64,000 nt of DNA from NCBI GenBank assembly GCA_963715565.1, contig OY970256.1, positions 5,766,001 through 5,830,000 on the forward strand. Direction: 5' to 3'. Under the pieces are notes generated by a model. That model was not told where the DNA came from. It made no database searches and saw nothing but the letters and a program-made list of their open reading frames with translations. Positions within the stretch are counted from its first letter, which is position 1; the number at the start of each line of letters is the position of its first letter. This document shows, one piece after another, positions 15,159 through 25,150 of the stretch. A program made the translations under genes and the position numbers. The DNA is from JACVRN01 sp963715565 (lineage in GTDB: Bacteria; Acidobacteriota; Blastocatellia; Pyrinomonadales; Pyrinomonadaceae).

Positions 15159-17315
15159 ATGAAGCAGATTTTACAGAACAATAAGACTGGCCGCCTTGAG
15201 GTCGTGGAAGTGCCGCCGCCCGTGGCGCAAAGGGGGCGCGTCTGTGTACGCACGGCCCGTTCTTTAATCAGCGCGGGCACGGAGCGCCAATCGGTTGATC
15301 AGGCGAAGAAGAGTCTTTTAGGCAGAGCGCGCGAGAATCCGGAGCTGGTCAGGCAAGTGCTTGAGCGCGCGAAATCGGAAGGCGTGCTGAATACCTTCAG
15401 CGCCGTGCGCTCGAAGCTCGGCTCTTTCACGGCGCTCGGCTATAGCGCGGCGGGCGTGGTCGTAGGCGTGGGCGAAGGCGTCACGGATTTTCAGGTCGGA
15501 GAGCGCGTCGCGTGTGCGGGCGTGGGCTACGCCTCGCACGCGGAGATGCTGTCGGTTCCGAAAAATCTTTGCGCGCGGCTGCCCGAGAATGTTTCGTTCG
15601 ACGCGGGCGCGTTTGCCACGCTCGGCGCAATCGCTTTGCAGGGCGTGCGTCTGGCAGAGCCCACGCTCGGCGAAGCGGTGGTCGTCATCGGCCTAGGGCT
15701 TCTAGGACAATTGACCGTGCAGCTTTTGAAGGCGAACGGCTGCCGCGTCTTCGGCCTCGATCTTGACCCGCAAAAAGTCGAGCTTGCGCGCAGGCTCGGA
15801 GCAGACGGCGCGGCCCTGAGCGATGATGATGCGAAGCAAGCTATTATGAATTGGTCGCGTGGTCGCGGCGCAGACGCCGTGTTGATTACGGCTGCGACTT
15901 CGTCGAATCAGCCTGTGGAACTGGCGGGCGAGATTTCGCGCTTGAAGGGGCGCGTCGTGGTGGTCGGTCTGGTGGGGATGAACGTGCCGCGCCAGTCATA
16001 TTTTAAGCGCGAGCTTGAGCTGAAGATTTCCATGTCATACGGGCCGGGCCGCTACGATGCCGAGTATGAGGAGCGCGGGCACGATTATCCTTTCGCCTAT
16101 GTGCGCTGGACGGAAGCGCGCAACCTTGAAGCCTTTCTGGATTTGGTAGCTTCGGGCAGCGTCCGTGTAGAGCCTCTCATCACGCATCGCTTCGCGGTCG
16201 AAGACGGCGAGCGCGCCTACCAGCTTATCTCTGGCGAGACGAAAGAGCCTTACCTCGGAGTGCTGCTTGAATACGACACTGAGCGAGAGTTAGCGCGCGA
16301 GGTCGAGCTTTCAAAGCCGCAGAAGAAGACCGCGCAGCCCGCCTCTCAGGTTCATGTCGGTTTAATCGGCGCGGGCGGTTATGCAAAGGGGATGCTGCTG
16401 CCGCAGTTCAAAGCGGAGGGCGTGGAGTTTGAATCTGTCGCCACGGCGACGGGTGTGACGGCGCGCAACGTGGGCGAGAAGTTCGGCTTTCGTCGCGCCG
16501 TGGCCGAAGCAAATGATGTTATTGATGACGAGCGTGTGAATCTGGTAGTGATTGCCACGCCGCATTCCTCGCACGCTCCGCTGGCAATACGCGCGCTCGG
16601 CGCGGGGCGAAATGTTTTTGTCGAAAAGCCACTGGCGTTGAATGACGAGGAGCTTGAACAAATGCTCAGTGCTGCGCGAGCGTCGAGCGGGCAGTTGATG
16701 GTTGGATTTAACCGCCGCTTTGCGCCGCTTGCGCAAAGGGCACGCGCGATTTTCGCTGGCCGCTCAAACCCGCTCTCGATTTCTTACCGCGTCAACGCCG
16801 GTCGCATCCCTCGCACGCACTGGATTCAAGACCCGACGGAAGGCGGCGGGCGCATTATTGGCGAAGTCTGCCACTTCGTAGACCTGATGCATTTTCTGAC
16901 GGGCGCGCATGCGACGCGCGTCTATGCCGAATCAATCGCAAGCCGCAGCCCGGATGTCCTGAACGAAGATTCCGTCTTCGTCACGCTCAAGTTTTCCGAC
17001 GGCTCAAACGGCTCGATTGCTTATCTGGCCGAAGGCGATAAGAGTTTGGCGAAAGAGCGCGTCGAGATTTTCGGCGAGGGGAAGAGTTTTGTGCTGGACG
17101 ATTTTCGCGCTTGTTCTCTTTATCAGAACGGGCGCGAAGAGCAAGTCAAACTGCGCGCACAGGACAAGGGGCAGAGGGAAGAGGTGCGCGCCGTGTGCGC
17201 GGTCGTGCGCGAGGGCGCGCACGTTCCCATTGATTTAGACGATCTGGCGGCCACGACTCGCGTCACTTTTCGCATCCTCGACTCTTTGCGCAAGGGCGCG
17301 CCCGTGGAGGTTTAA
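15159..17315 (+). CDS. bi-domain oxidoreductase: zinc-type alcohol dehydrogenase fused to Gfo/Idh/MocA
   Basis: 718 residues. The N-terminal half (about 1-370) is a medium-chain dehydrogenase: SAGTERQSV near 38-46, GYSAAGVVVGVG, and an NAD-binding VIGLGLLGQLTVQLLK segment. The C-terminal half opens with a second Rossmann motif, VGLIGAGGYAKGMLLPQFK (about 398-416), followed by VFVEKPLALNDEEL (EKP motif) and a GGGRIIGEVCHFVDLMHF active-site helix typical of Gfo/Idh/MocA. This fusion is usual in polysaccharide gene clusters, but none is seen around it. Substrate unknown. Confidence 0.85.
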   Translation: MKQILQNNKTGRLEVVEVPPPVAQRGRVCVRTARSLISAGTERQSVDQAKKSLLGRARENPELVRQVLERAKSEGVLNTFSAVRSKLGSFTALGYSAAGVVVGVGEGVTDFQVGERVACAGVGYASHAEMLSVPKNLCARLPENVSFDAGAFATLGAIALQGVRLAEPTLGEAVVVIGLGLLGQLTVQLLKANGCRVFGLDLDPQKVELARRLGADGAALSDDDAKQAIMNWSRGRGADAVLITAATSSNQPVELAGEISRLKGRVVVVGLVGMNVPRQSYFKRELELKISMSYGPGRYDAEYEERGHDYPFAYVRWTEARNLEAFLDLVASGSVRVEPLITHRFAVEDGERAYQLISGETKEPYLGVLLEYDTERELAREVELSKPQKKTAQPASQVHVGLIGAGGYAKGMLLPQFKAEGVEFESVATATGVTARNVGEKFGFRRAVAEANDVIDDERVNLVVIATPHSSHAPLAIRALGAGRNVFVEKPLALNDEELEQMLSAARASSGQLMVGFNRRFAPLAQRARAIFAGRSNPLSISYRVNAGRIPRTHWIQDPTEGGGRIIGEVCHFVDLMHFLTGAHATRVYAESIASRSPDVLNEDSVFVTLKFSDGSNGSIAYLAEGDKSLAKERVEIFGEGKSFVLDDFRACSLYQNGREEQVKLRAQDKGQREEVRAVCAVVREGAHVPIDLDDLAATTRVTFRILDSLRKGAPVEV

Positions 17316-17502
17316 AAGTTTTCCACATGTGGAAAATTTTTCTTTCGACAGATTTCACGTAACACTCTTGCAATCTCTTTTTTGAATGCTATAATCCGCT
17401 CGCCTCTCGCCGACAAAGAGGCAAATAAAAATCCGTTTTCGGGCCTCCCCGGCCCACCCCCGCGATAAGCTTTCAGGTTAAGAGGACTACGAAGCTTCTT
17501 TG

Positions 17503-18294
17503 ATGTCGTCAGACAACGCCAAAATTCGCCCGCTCTTTCCCACGCAGGATGATGCGTCGGAGGAAGATCGTTCGCAAAGCGGGCGCTCCGGTGGTGATGC
17601 TTCGCCCGTGTGCCAGTTCTGTTTCGGCACAGGGATGGAGATTGTCGCGGGGCGCGGCGCGCGTCGTTGCCGCTGTAAGACACAGGACACGCAGGCCAGA
17701 CTTCTGGAAGCCGCGCGCATCCCGCGCCGCTACGATTTGTGCTCGCTTCAGAATTATTATCCGGTCAAGGGCAACGGCACACAGCTTCGTGCCTTCCAGT
17801 ACGCGTGGCGACTGGCGCGCGAATATCCGGCGGTGGATCGCGGGCTGGTGTTTATGGGTCCGGTCGGAGTCGGCAAGACGCATCTCTCCGTCGCCATCAT
17901 GCGAACGCTGATTGAGAAAGGCGTCTCCTCTCTCTTCTACGAATTTGGCTCGCTCCTGAAAGAGATACAGAACTCTTACAACCCCATCTCGCAGACTTCC
18001 GAATTGAAAGTCTTAGAGCCTGTGTTTCAAGCAGAGGTTTTGGTGTTGGATGAATTGGGAGCGTCGAAGCCTACGGATTGGGTGCGCGATACGATGATGC
18101 AGATCATCAACACGCGCTACAACGACCGGAAGCTGACGATTTTCACGACGAATTATCTGGACGGGCGACGTTCAGAAAAAGACGAGATTCTGGAAGAGCG
18201 AATTGGTGTGAGATTGAGAAGCCGCCTCTACGAGATGTGCAAGACCGTCCACATAGAGGGCGAGGACTATCGCAAGAAGTTTGATACGCCCTAG
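17503..18294 (+). CDS. DnaC/IstB-like AAA+ ATPase
   Basis: 263 residues from the ATG at 17503; a TTG directly before (17500) is possible. The N-terminus holds a zinc-ribbon-like C-x2-C...C-x-C cluster (C37, C40, C56, C58). The ATPase part has Walker A GPVGVGKT (119-126), Walker B VLVLDELG, and sensor IFTTNY followed by an Arg-rich ERIGVRLRSRLYEM end. This layout matches DnaC/DnaI helicase loaders and IstB proteins. No transposase is next to it, so a replication role is more likely, but this is inference. Confidence 0.8.
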   Translation: MSSDNAKIRPLFPTQDDASEEDRSQSGRSGGDASPVCQFCFGTGMEIVAGRGARRCRCKTQDTQARLLEAARIPRRYDLCSLQNYYPVKGNGTQLRAFQYAWRLAREYPAVDRGLVFMGPVGVGKTHLSVAIMRTLIEKGVSSLFYEFGSLLKEIQNSYNPISQTSELKVLEPVFQAEVLVLDELGASKPTDWVRDTMMQIINTRYNDRKLTIFTTNYLDGRRSEKDEILEERIGVRLRSRLYEMCKTVHIEGEDYRKKFDTP

Positions 18295-18378
18295 CTCTAA
18301 AAACATAGCAATTATCCATACCGGATTAGAAGAGAAAGATCTGGCCTTCGAGTATCTGGAAAAGGCTTAAGAAGCGGT

Positions 18379-18566
18379 TTGAAAAGTCCCGTAGGGACGT
18401 GGATGTTTATAGTTTAACGGCATCAATCAAGAATCAAGCTCCGTAGGAGCGACATGTGATAGATATAGAACATGACGCTCCTACGGAGCTTGTTATGTGT
18501 TTGTCATCTGTCGGCTATAAACATCCTCGCTCCTACGGAGCTAAACCAATGACAGCGACTTTTCAA
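18379..18566. repeat. large nested palindrome, GCTCCGTAGGAGC type (copy 1)
   Basis: A cruciform-like set of stems. The outer TTGAAAAGTC pairs with GACTTTTCAA (18379-18388 with 18557-18566), ATGTTTATAG pairs with CTATAAACAT, and the core AAGCTCCGTAGGAGCG...ACATG pairs with CATG...CGCTCCTACGGAGCTT around 18436-18491. A relative lies at 36444. The rest of 18295-18960 has no supported gene. Confidence 0.8.
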
Positions 18567-18960
18567 TCAGTTTCTAACAAATTATTTGCCCTCAAAATCT
18601 CAGACTGAGCCGCTACCCGCCTAGCAAATGACTGGACAAAGCGGCTTTCGTCCCTCCCTTGCCCGCTTCGGCGTTGATTTAGCAAATCTTTAATAAATAT
18701 TTGGGCACAGTTTAAGTACTTCCTCCGCTTTCCCGGTTAAATTCTACTTTACCGCCGGTCGCGGTGATTAAAACTAAGACAAGCAAGCTCTCGTTGCGAT
18801 TGGGTTGAATCGTTCGTCGCCATCATCCCTGTCACGCATGACGCGTAAGCACTTATTAACACAGTCAAGCTGTTGATTCGCACGCTCTGTGGAGGGGCGG
18901 GCGGCTCACCCTCTACGGATAGATTTACGCAATGTGAGCCCTCAACCCCGGAGGACGAAA

Positions 18961-19659
18961 ATGAGGAAGTCATTAGCCAGTCTATTCATCGGCCTTGCGC
19001 TGGCGGCTGTTCTGGCCGTCTGGATTCAATCTGCGCGGGCGCAGTCGGGATTAGTGCCGCTCAGGCACTTCCACCGATTTATCTTCTCGTACAATCAAGG
19101 CTACGGGACTCTGCTGACGCGCGACTTCAACGAGGGCCAGAATGCGGGTCTCTTCTACAGAGGGTCTCTCTTCGGCGGAGTTTTCGATAACCAGCAATGT
19201 GGCACTATCCCCCTGCACCGCTGGCGCGTTCAGCAAAGCGGGAGAGCCTACTGGTATTACACAATCGGCAATCATTTCGGAGGGCCGGGTTACTACTACG
19301 AAGGGATTGCAGGCTACGTGCTCCCCGTCGGTGATAGCAGAGGCACACCGATTCACATCTGGTACAGCCAACGCTTCGGCTACACCTACACCAGCACGAT
19401 GGATGAATGTAAGCCCGATGAATATTGCGGCTTCCCGGATGTTGGCGAGACAACCTACAGCTATCATGGAGTCGCCTGGTACAACATCAACGGCAACCCC
19501 GGCGGCAATGTGAGCTGGACTTGTCCGGCCCCGACGCCGACACCAACGCCAGCACCAACGCCGGGCGGCGGCACTTGCACAGCGGGAGCGGGTATCAGAA
19601 GCAAGTGTGCGCAGCTAGGTGGTTATTGGGATGACGAGTCCTGCTCGTGTCAATACTAA
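18961..19659 (+). CDS. secreted protein with DUF5648-like repeats and Cys-rich tail
   Basis: 232 residues from the ATG at 18961 (GGAGGACGAAA ahead). The signal peptide ends near ARAQ. The body has paired segments of Trp/Tyr/His-rich sequence (PLHRWRVQQSGRAYWYYT, EGIAGYVLPV, PIHIWYSQRFGYTYTSTMDE) resembling the DUF5648 repeat of cell-surface proteins. A TPTPTPAPTP linker leads to a C-terminal piece with four Cys. Likely exported and surface-bound; no enzymatic motif is seen. Family match is by eye. Confidence 0.65.
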   Translation: MRKSLASLFIGLALAAVLAVWIQSARAQSGLVPLRHFHRFIFSYNQGYGTLLTRDFNEGQNAGLFYRGSLFGGVFDNQQCGTIPLHRWRVQQSGRAYWYYTIGNHFGGPGYYYEGIAGYVLPVGDSRGTPIHIWYSQRFGYTYTSTMDECKPDEYCGFPDVGETTYSYHGVAWYNINGNPGGNVSWTCPAPTPTPTPAPTPGGGTCTAGAGIRSKCAQLGGYWDDESCSCQY

Positions 19660-19842
19660 GAGATAAAGCTTGCCGCAGGGGATGACTAGCAGACGACCCT
19701 TCCGGCTCCAACAAGATTCCTCGCCCCAAGTAGCGACACCGTGTTTCACCTCGCACACGGCGTCGCGGGCAAGGCGCGCAGTATGGTTATCAATTAACTA
19801 TGCTGCGCGCTCCTGCCTGCCAGCTTATAATTTTGACGCTCT

Positions 19843-20036
19843 TGAGCCCCTGAAAGGGGCGAGATATCAGTAGCCCACGGCGTCAGCCGTGGGAACAAGC
19901 GTTGAATAAAAGATTTGAGCCCCGTCAGGGGCGGCATCATGGGATGTCGCCCCTGACGGGGCTTCTGAATTAATCGCGACGTGTGTTCCCACCACTGACG
20001 TGGTGGGCTACTGTTATAACGCCCCTTTCAGGGGCT
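19843..20036. repeat. large nested palindrome, GCCCCTGACGGGGC type
   Basis: Successive stems pair outward-in: AGCCCCTGAAAGGGGC with GCCCCTTTCAGGGGCT, TAGCCCACGGCGTCAGCCGTGGG with CCCACCACTGACGTGGTGGGCTA, and GAGCCCCGTCAGGGGCG..CAT with ATG.CGCCCCTGACGGGGCT. The element has the same architecture as the one at 18379 but different sequence. It occupies most of the gap 19660-20074. Confidence 0.8.
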
Positions 20037-20074
20037 ATCGGACAAGTCGCTGACGTCGAACTCACGTTAAGTCA

Positions 20075-20674
20075 TCATTCAGCGCGGCCTTTTGCGTAGG
20101 CTTGATCTGCCATTTCTCTCGCTTTGGCATTCGCGTCAGGGGCTTGCGCGTCCACCTGAAAATCTATGTGCTCGTAACCTTTCAGCCCTTTGACGAGCAA
20201 CGCTTCGCCCGTCTTGTACTTATCCTGATAAGGGCTCTCGCCGGCCTCGTCCGCTCCCTCTTTATAAACAGAGACCCGTAGGATGACTGCGAAGGGAACT
20301 CCGCCAGCCATACGCCATTCGACTTTGCGGCCCTTCTCGTCGGTGTAGCCTAAGCCCTGCGTGGCAAGCGCGATGCTGGTCTTTTCATCGCGCGTCACCG
20401 CCGTAGTGTGCGAGGCAAAGGCGCTGTAGTAGATGTATAGGGAATAGCCGCCGTAGCCTTTGCAACGCAGCGGCATGTCCTGCCCTTCGCCCACCTTCTT
20501 CACAGCGTTCCGGCATTCTTTATTCAAGTCCGTGTAGGCGCTCGAAAAATTCTGCGCGTGCTTTCTGTAAAAAGCCGTCTCCGGAAAGATGCTCGTGCCT
20601 GACACCATCATGATGAAAATCACGCAAACGGTCGTCTTTATGCTGGACAAGAGTAGGACTCCTTCGGTCATCAT
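20075..20674 (-). CDS. exported protein of unknown function
   Basis: 199 residues from the ATG at 20674; a TTG at 20650 with GGAG ahead is an alternative that places the signal peptide (SSIKTTVCVIFIMMVSG) nearer the N-terminus. The mature part has two Cys (in KECRNAV and PLRCKGYGGY), a YSLYIYYSAF strand and a later VPFAVILRVSVYKEG strand, with a charged C-terminus ending QAYAKGRAE. I do not recognise a family. It is transcribed divergently from carB. Confidence 0.6.
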   Translation of the reverse strand: MMTEGVLLLSSIKTTVCVIFIMMVSGTSIFPETAFYRKHAQNFSSAYTDLNKECRNAVKKVGEGQDMPLRCKGYGGYSLYIYYSAFASHTTAVTRDEKTSIALATQGLGYTDEKGRKVEWRMAGGVPFAVILRVSVYKEGADEAGESPYQDKYKTGEALLVKGLKGYEHIDFQVDAQAPDANAKAREMADQAYAKGRAE

Positions 20675-20754
20675 TAAGCTCAAAAGAACGTCTGTGGACA
20701 GGGAACTGATTATGCTTTGGGCGTGTGCGTTCGTGCTCGGTGATTGCCTTGCTG

Positions 20755-20760
20755 TATAAT
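20755..20760 (+). promoter_or_regulatory. possible -10 element of carB
   Basis: A perfect TATAAT at 20755-20760, 58 bases ahead of the carB start. No good -35 hexamer is seen at the expected distance, so confidence is low. Confidence 0.4.
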
Positions 20761-20817
20761 GACATGATTTTATACAGAGCGAGTAGCTTTTCTCTTTTGA
20801 TTTAACGCCGGATTCAT

Positions 20818-23800
20818 ATGCCCAAACGGACAGACATACACAGGATTCTGATTATCGGCTCGGGGCCGATTGTGATTGGTCAGGCTTGCGAGTTCGATTA
20901 TTCGGGCACGCAGGCTTGTCGCGCGCTGCGGCAGGAGGGATACGAGGTCGTGCTCGTTAACTCCAACCCTGCGACCATCATGACCGACCCGGAAATGGCC
21001 GACCACACTTTTATAGAGCCGCTGACGGTCGAATCGCTGACAGAGATTATCAAGCGTACGCGGCCCGACGCGCTCTTGCCGACCGTGGGCGGGCAGACGG
21101 CGCTTAACCTCGCGGTTGCGCTGGCCGACGCGGGCGTGCTCGAAGAGTTCAATGTTGAGATGATCGGCGCGAAGCGCGAGGCCGTCAAGGTCGCGGAGGA
21201 TAGGCGTCTCTTCAAACAGGCGATGGATGAAGCGGGGATGGAGATGCCGCGCGGCGGGTTCGTGCGCTCGTGGGACGAGGCCGAGGAGATTGTCAAAGAG
21301 ACAGGCTATCCGGCCATCATTCGCCCTAGCTTTACTCTGGGCGGCACGGGCGGCGGCGTCGCTTTTAACCCCGAAGAGTTTGAAGAGATAGTCCGCACAG
21401 GTCTCGCTGCTTCGCCCATCGAAGAGGTCTTGATTGAAGAGTCCATTCTGGGCTGGAAGGAATACGAGCTTGAGGTGATGCGCGATTTACATGACAACGT
21501 CGTCATCATCTGCTCGATTGAGAATTTTGACCCGATGGGTGTACACACGGGCGACTCCATCACGGTCGCCCCGGCGCAGACGCTCTCCGATGTCGAATAC
21601 CAGCGTCTTCGCGACATGGCTATCAAGATTATCCGCAAGGTCGGCGTCGAAACCGGAGGCTCGAATATACAGTTTGCCGTCAACCCGGAGAACGGACAGG
21701 TTCGCATCATAGAGATGAACCCGCGCGTGTCGCGCTCGTCGGCGCTGGCGTCAAAAGCTACGGGGTTTCCGATTGCGAAGATTGCGGCGAAACTCGCCGT
21801 CGGCTACACGCTCGACGAGATTCCGAACGACATCACAAAGAAGACGCCCGCCAGCTTTGAGCCGACGATTGATTACGTCGTAGCGAAAATTCCCAAGTGG
21901 AACTTTGAGAAATTCCGCGATGCCGAAGACGTCCTTGGAACGCAGATGAAATCCGTCGGCGAAGTGATGGCGATTGGCCGCACTTTCAAAGAAGCTCTCT
22001 TTAAGGGCTTGCGCTCGCTCGAAGCCGTCAATCCGCTGCGCCTGACGGGCGTCTCCGACGGCGAGTTACAAAGAAAATTAGCGCGCCCCAACTCGCAGCG
22101 CTTCTCCTACATCACCTACGCACTGCAACACGGCTGGTCCATCCCCGAAATCCATCGCCTCACTCGCATAGACCCATGGTTTCTGGAACAGCTTCAGGAA
22201 GTAATGCAGATTCAGGCCCGCATCGTGGACCGCAAGCTCGAAGACGTCCCGCCGGAAATCATACGCGCGGCCAAGGAAGCCGCGCTCTCGGATAGACGCA
22301 TCGCTTACTTAACGAAAAGCACCGAAGACGAAGTGCGCAGCTATCGCAAGCGGCTCGGCATCACGCCCGTCTACAAGCGCGTAGACACCTGCGGCGCGGA
22401 GTTTGAATCCTACACGCCCTATCTTTACTCGACCTACGAAGAGGAGGACGAGTCCGCGCCTTCCGACCGGCGCAAGATTATGATTTTAGGCTCCGGCCCG
22501 AATCGCATAGGTCAGGGGATAGAGTTTGACTACTGCTGTTGTCATGCCTCGTTCGCGCTGCGCGACGAAGGCTTTGAGACCATCATGGTCAACTGCAACC
22601 CCGAGACGGTCTCGACCGACTACGACACTTCCGACCGTCTCTACTTCGAGCCGCTCACTTTCGAAGACGTGATGAACATCATAGACGTAGAGCGGCCCGA
22701 AGGCGTGATAGTGCAGTTCGGCGGACAGACTCCGCTTAATCTAGCCGTGCGTCTTGAAGAAGCGGGCGTGCCCATCATAGGCACTTCGCCGGATTCGATT
22801 GATTTGGCCGAAGACCGTAAACGCTTCGGCGCGCTCCTGTCCGAGCTTGGCATTCCGCAGCCGGAAAACGGCACGGCCACTTCACCGGAAGAAGCGCGCG
22901 TAGTTGCGGAGCGCATAGGCTATCCAATTTTGGTGCGGCCCAGTTATGTGCTCGGCGGGCGCGCGATGGCGATTGTCTACGACGAGGCGAGCCTTGACGA
23001 ATACATGCGAACGGCTGTCGCCGCTTCGCCCGAGCGGCCCGTGCTGATTGATAAATTTTTAGAGCGCGCGGCAGAGTTCGACGTGGACGCCCTCGCAGAT
23101 GAAACCGCCACGGTGGTCGCCGGAATTCAGGAGCACATAGAAGAGGCTGGAATACATTCCGGCGATTCTTCCTGCGTGCTCCCGCCCGTTCGCATAGAGC
23201 CAGAGCACCTTGAGACGATGCGGCATTACACGCGCGAGCTTGCGCGTGCGCTCAACGTGCGCGGCTTGATGAACGTGCAGTACGCTATCAAGGACGACCG
23301 CGTTTACGTTCTCGAAGTAAACCCGCGCGCCTCTCGCACAGTGCCGTTTGTCTCAAAAGCAACGGGTGTCCCCATAGCGCGCATCGCGGCGCTTGTAATG
23401 GCCGGACGACCGCTTGAGAGTTTCGGCTTGCCTGAAGATTTGACGGCGAGCCGCATACAGGGCAATCGCTATTTTATCAAGTCGCCCGTTTTCCCCTTCG
23501 TCAAATTCCCCGGCGTTGACCCTGTGCTCGGACCCGAAATGCATTCCACAGGCGAAGTGATGGGCGTCGGCCAAACCTTTGGCGAAGCATATGCCAAGGC
23601 CATGCGCGGCGCGGGGCTCACCTTGCCGCAGGAGGGCACGGCTTTTATCAGCGTCAACGACGCCGACAAGGGGCAATCGGTCGTGCTCGCGCGCAGGCTC
23701 GCAAGATTGGGCTTTCGTATCGTGGCAACTCTTGGAACTGCCGCGCGCCTGCGCGAAGTGGGGCTTGAAGTCGAGACCGTTTTTAAGGTTAACGAGGGCC

Positions 23801-24054
23801 GCCCGAACGTCGTGGACTTTATCAAGAGCGGTGAAATCGCGCTCGTCATCAACACCCCTTTGGGCCGCGTCTCGCACTACGACGAGCAGGCCATACGCCG
23901 CGCCGCGCTCCAATACAACGTGCCGTGCGTGACGACCATGACGGGCGCGCACGCGCTCGTCGAAGCCATCAGCGCGCACGCCTCCGGCAGCGACATCAGC
24001 GTCCGCTCGCTTCAGGAGCTGCACGCCGTCAGCAGCTCAAGCTCTGTCGGATAA
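20818..24054 (+). CDS. carB: carbamoyl-phosphate synthase large subunit
   Basis: 1078 residues, the normal full length. CarB makes carbamoyl phosphate from bicarbonate, ammonia (from CarA) and two ATP, feeding pyrimidine and arginine synthesis. Two homologous halves are visible, each starting with an ILIIGSGP/IMILGSGP nucleotide-binding strand (about residues 10 and 557) and carrying ATP-grasp segments with IIRPSFTLGG and LVRPSYVLGGRAM. A C-terminal MGS-like allosteric domain follows (AFISVNDADKG on). carA is not in the window. Confidence 0.97.
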   Translation: MPKRTDIHRILIIGSGPIVIGQACEFDYSGTQACRALRQEGYEVVLVNSNPATIMTDPEMADHTFIEPLTVESLTEIIKRTRPDALLPTVGGQTALNLAVALADAGVLEEFNVEMIGAKREAVKVAEDRRLFKQAMDEAGMEMPRGGFVRSWDEAEEIVKETGYPAIIRPSFTLGGTGGGVAFNPEEFEEIVRTGLAASPIEEVLIEESILGWKEYELEVMRDLHDNVVIICSIENFDPMGVHTGDSITVAPAQTLSDVEYQRLRDMAIKIIRKVGVETGGSNIQFAVNPENGQVRIIEMNPRVSRSSALASKATGFPIAKIAAKLAVGYTLDEIPNDITKKTPASFEPTIDYVVAKIPKWNFEKFRDAEDVLGTQMKSVGEVMAIGRTFKEALFKGLRSLEAVNPLRLTGVSDGELQRKLARPNSQRFSYITYALQHGWSIPEIHRLTRIDPWFLEQLQEVMQIQARIVDRKLEDVPPEIIRAAKEAALSDRRIAYLTKSTEDEVRSYRKRLGITPVYKRVDTCGAEFESYTPYLYSTYEEEDESAPSDRRKIMILGSGPNRIGQGIEFDYCCCHASFALRDEGFETIMVNCNPETVSTDYDTSDRLYFEPLTFEDVMNIIDVERPEGVIVQFGGQTPLNLAVRLEEAGVPIIGTSPDSIDLAEDRKRFGALLSELGIPQPENGTATSPEEARVVAERIGYPILVRPSYVLGGRAMAIVYDEASLDEYMRTAVAASPERPVLIDKFLERAAEFDVDALADETATVVAGIQEHIEEAGIHSGDSSCVLPPVRIEPEHLETMRHYTRELARALNVRGLMNVQYAIKDDRVYVLEVNPRASRTVPFVSKATGVPIARIAALVMAGRPLESFGLPEDLTASRIQGNRYFIKSPVFPFVKFPGVDPVLGPEMHSTGEVMGVGQTFGEAYAKAMRGAGLTLPQEGTAFISVNDADKGQSVVLARRLARLGFRIVATLGTAARLREVGLEVETVFKVNEGRPNVVDFIKSGEIALVINTPLGRVSHYDEQAIRRAALQYNVPCVTTMTGAHALVEAISAHASGSDISVRSLQELHAVSSSSSVG

Positions 24055-24075
24055 AGAAAATCCTTTCCGGTTTGT

Positions 24076-24570
24076 ATGTCTGTCAAGATTAACGCCATCG
24101 TCATTACCGTCAGCGACCGCTCGGCGCGCGGGGAGCAGGAAGATGTTTCGGGTCAGGAGCTACGCCGTCTCTTGGAAGAGATGGGCGCGTCGATTGTCGC
24201 GACGGAAATTCTGCCCGACGACCTTGAGCCGCTCGCGGAAAAACTGCGTGCTTACGCCGACCGCGCGGAAGTTAACTTGATCATGACGACGGGCGGCACG
24301 GGCCTCGCGCCGCGCGACAACACGCCGGAGGCGACGCGCCGCGTCATCGAAAGGGAAGCGCCGGGTCTCGCGGAAGCGATGCGCGTTGAGACGCTGCACA
24401 ACACGCGCATGGCTATGCTCTCGCGAGGGCTATGCGGCACGCGCTCGGGCACACTCATCATCAACCTCCCCGGCTCGCCCAAAGCTGTCCGCGAAAGCTT
24501 CGCCGTCATCAAGCCGGTGCTGGCGCACGCTCTCGCGCTCCTCGAAGGCAAGCCGCACCATGAAGCATGA
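24076..24570 (+). CDS. molybdopterin adenylyltransferase, MogA/MoaB family
   Basis: 164 residues. Enzymes of this family adenylate molybdopterin in molybdenum-cofactor synthesis. The N-terminus AIVITVSDRSARGEQEDVSG, the central MTTGGTGLAPRDNTPEAT motif (about 75-92) and the INLPGSPKAVRE loop are diagnostic. It starts 21 bases after carB, so the two may share a transcript. MogA and MoaB cannot be told apart from the sequence alone. Confidence 0.9.
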   Translation: MSVKINAIVITVSDRSARGEQEDVSGQELRRLLEEMGASIVATEILPDDLEPLAEKLRAYADRAEVNLIMTTGGTGLAPRDNTPEATRRVIEREAPGLAEAMRVETLHNTRMAMLSRGLCGTRSGTLIINLPGSPKAVRESFAVIKPVLAHALALLEGKPHHEA

Positions 24571-24604
24571 GCGGCATAGACAGAGCACGCGAAAAAAGAT
24601 TTGT

Positions 24605-24634
24605 TTGACAATACGGAAGCCGCGCCGCTAGACT
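24605..24634 (+). promoter_or_regulatory. probable promoter of nuoA-nuoB
   Basis: TTGACA at 24605-24610 and TAGACT at 24629-24634, spacer 18 bases, about 83 bases ahead of the nuoA start. Confidence 0.55.
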
Positions 24635-24716
24635 CTGGCCTTGACGAACTTTTTATAAATGCTTTCCCGTGTGCTTGTTCTGCATGCGGGTTATCTCTCC
24701 GAGAGCCACACAAAAG

Positions 24717-25148
24717 ATGATGCTGAGCGTGATTTTCTTGCAGGAGTTGGCGAGGGGGCAGGCGGGGCCGGTTGGCAGCCCGCTGACGGCTTACTGGCCG
24801 ATCATGGTCTTTCTGGTCTTTGCCATAATCTTTCCGGCGCTGCCGATTATCCTGGGCCGTTTCGTGCGCCCGGCTATCTACGGCAAGGCCAAGATGCGTC
24901 CCTACGAGTGCGGCATAGACCCACAGACGGAAGCGCACGACCGCTTTACCGTGCGCTACTACATCGTCGCCATGCTGTTTCTCATCTTCGACGTGGAAAC
25001 GATTTTTCTGCTCCCCTGGGCGATTATCTTCATGGGCGACGATTTCTCTTTCACCAAATTCGCGCTCCTTGAAATGTTCGTCTTCATAGGCATTCTCATC
25101 GTCGGCTACTACTACGCCTGGCGCAAAGGCGCGCTGGAATGGGCGTAA
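24717..25148 (+). CDS. nuoA: NADH-quinone oxidoreductase subunit A
   Basis: 143 residues from the first ATG of the pair at 24717/24720; upstream codons lack homology. NuoA is a three-helix membrane subunit next to the quinone site of complex I. It has the first helix near YWPIMVFLVFAIIFPALPIIL, the conserved loop KMRPYECGIDP with its Cys, and the VRYYIVAMLFLIFDVETIFLLPW second helix with the acidic DVE. nuoB follows, separated only by a heptamer repeat. Confidence 0.93.
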   Translation: MMLSVIFLQELARGQAGPVGSPLTAYWPIMVFLVFAIIFPALPIILGRFVRPAIYGKAKMRPYECGIDPQTEAHDRFTVRYYIVAMLFLIFDVETIFLLPWAIIFMGDDFSFTKFALLEMFVFIGILIVGYYYAWRKGALEWA

Positions 25149-25150
25149 AG

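Noticed and set aside
17503..18294. IstB-type transposition ATPase, hence an insertion sequence
   Set aside because: No transposase gene, terminal inverted repeats or target duplication are seen nearby; a DnaC-like helicase loader fits as well.
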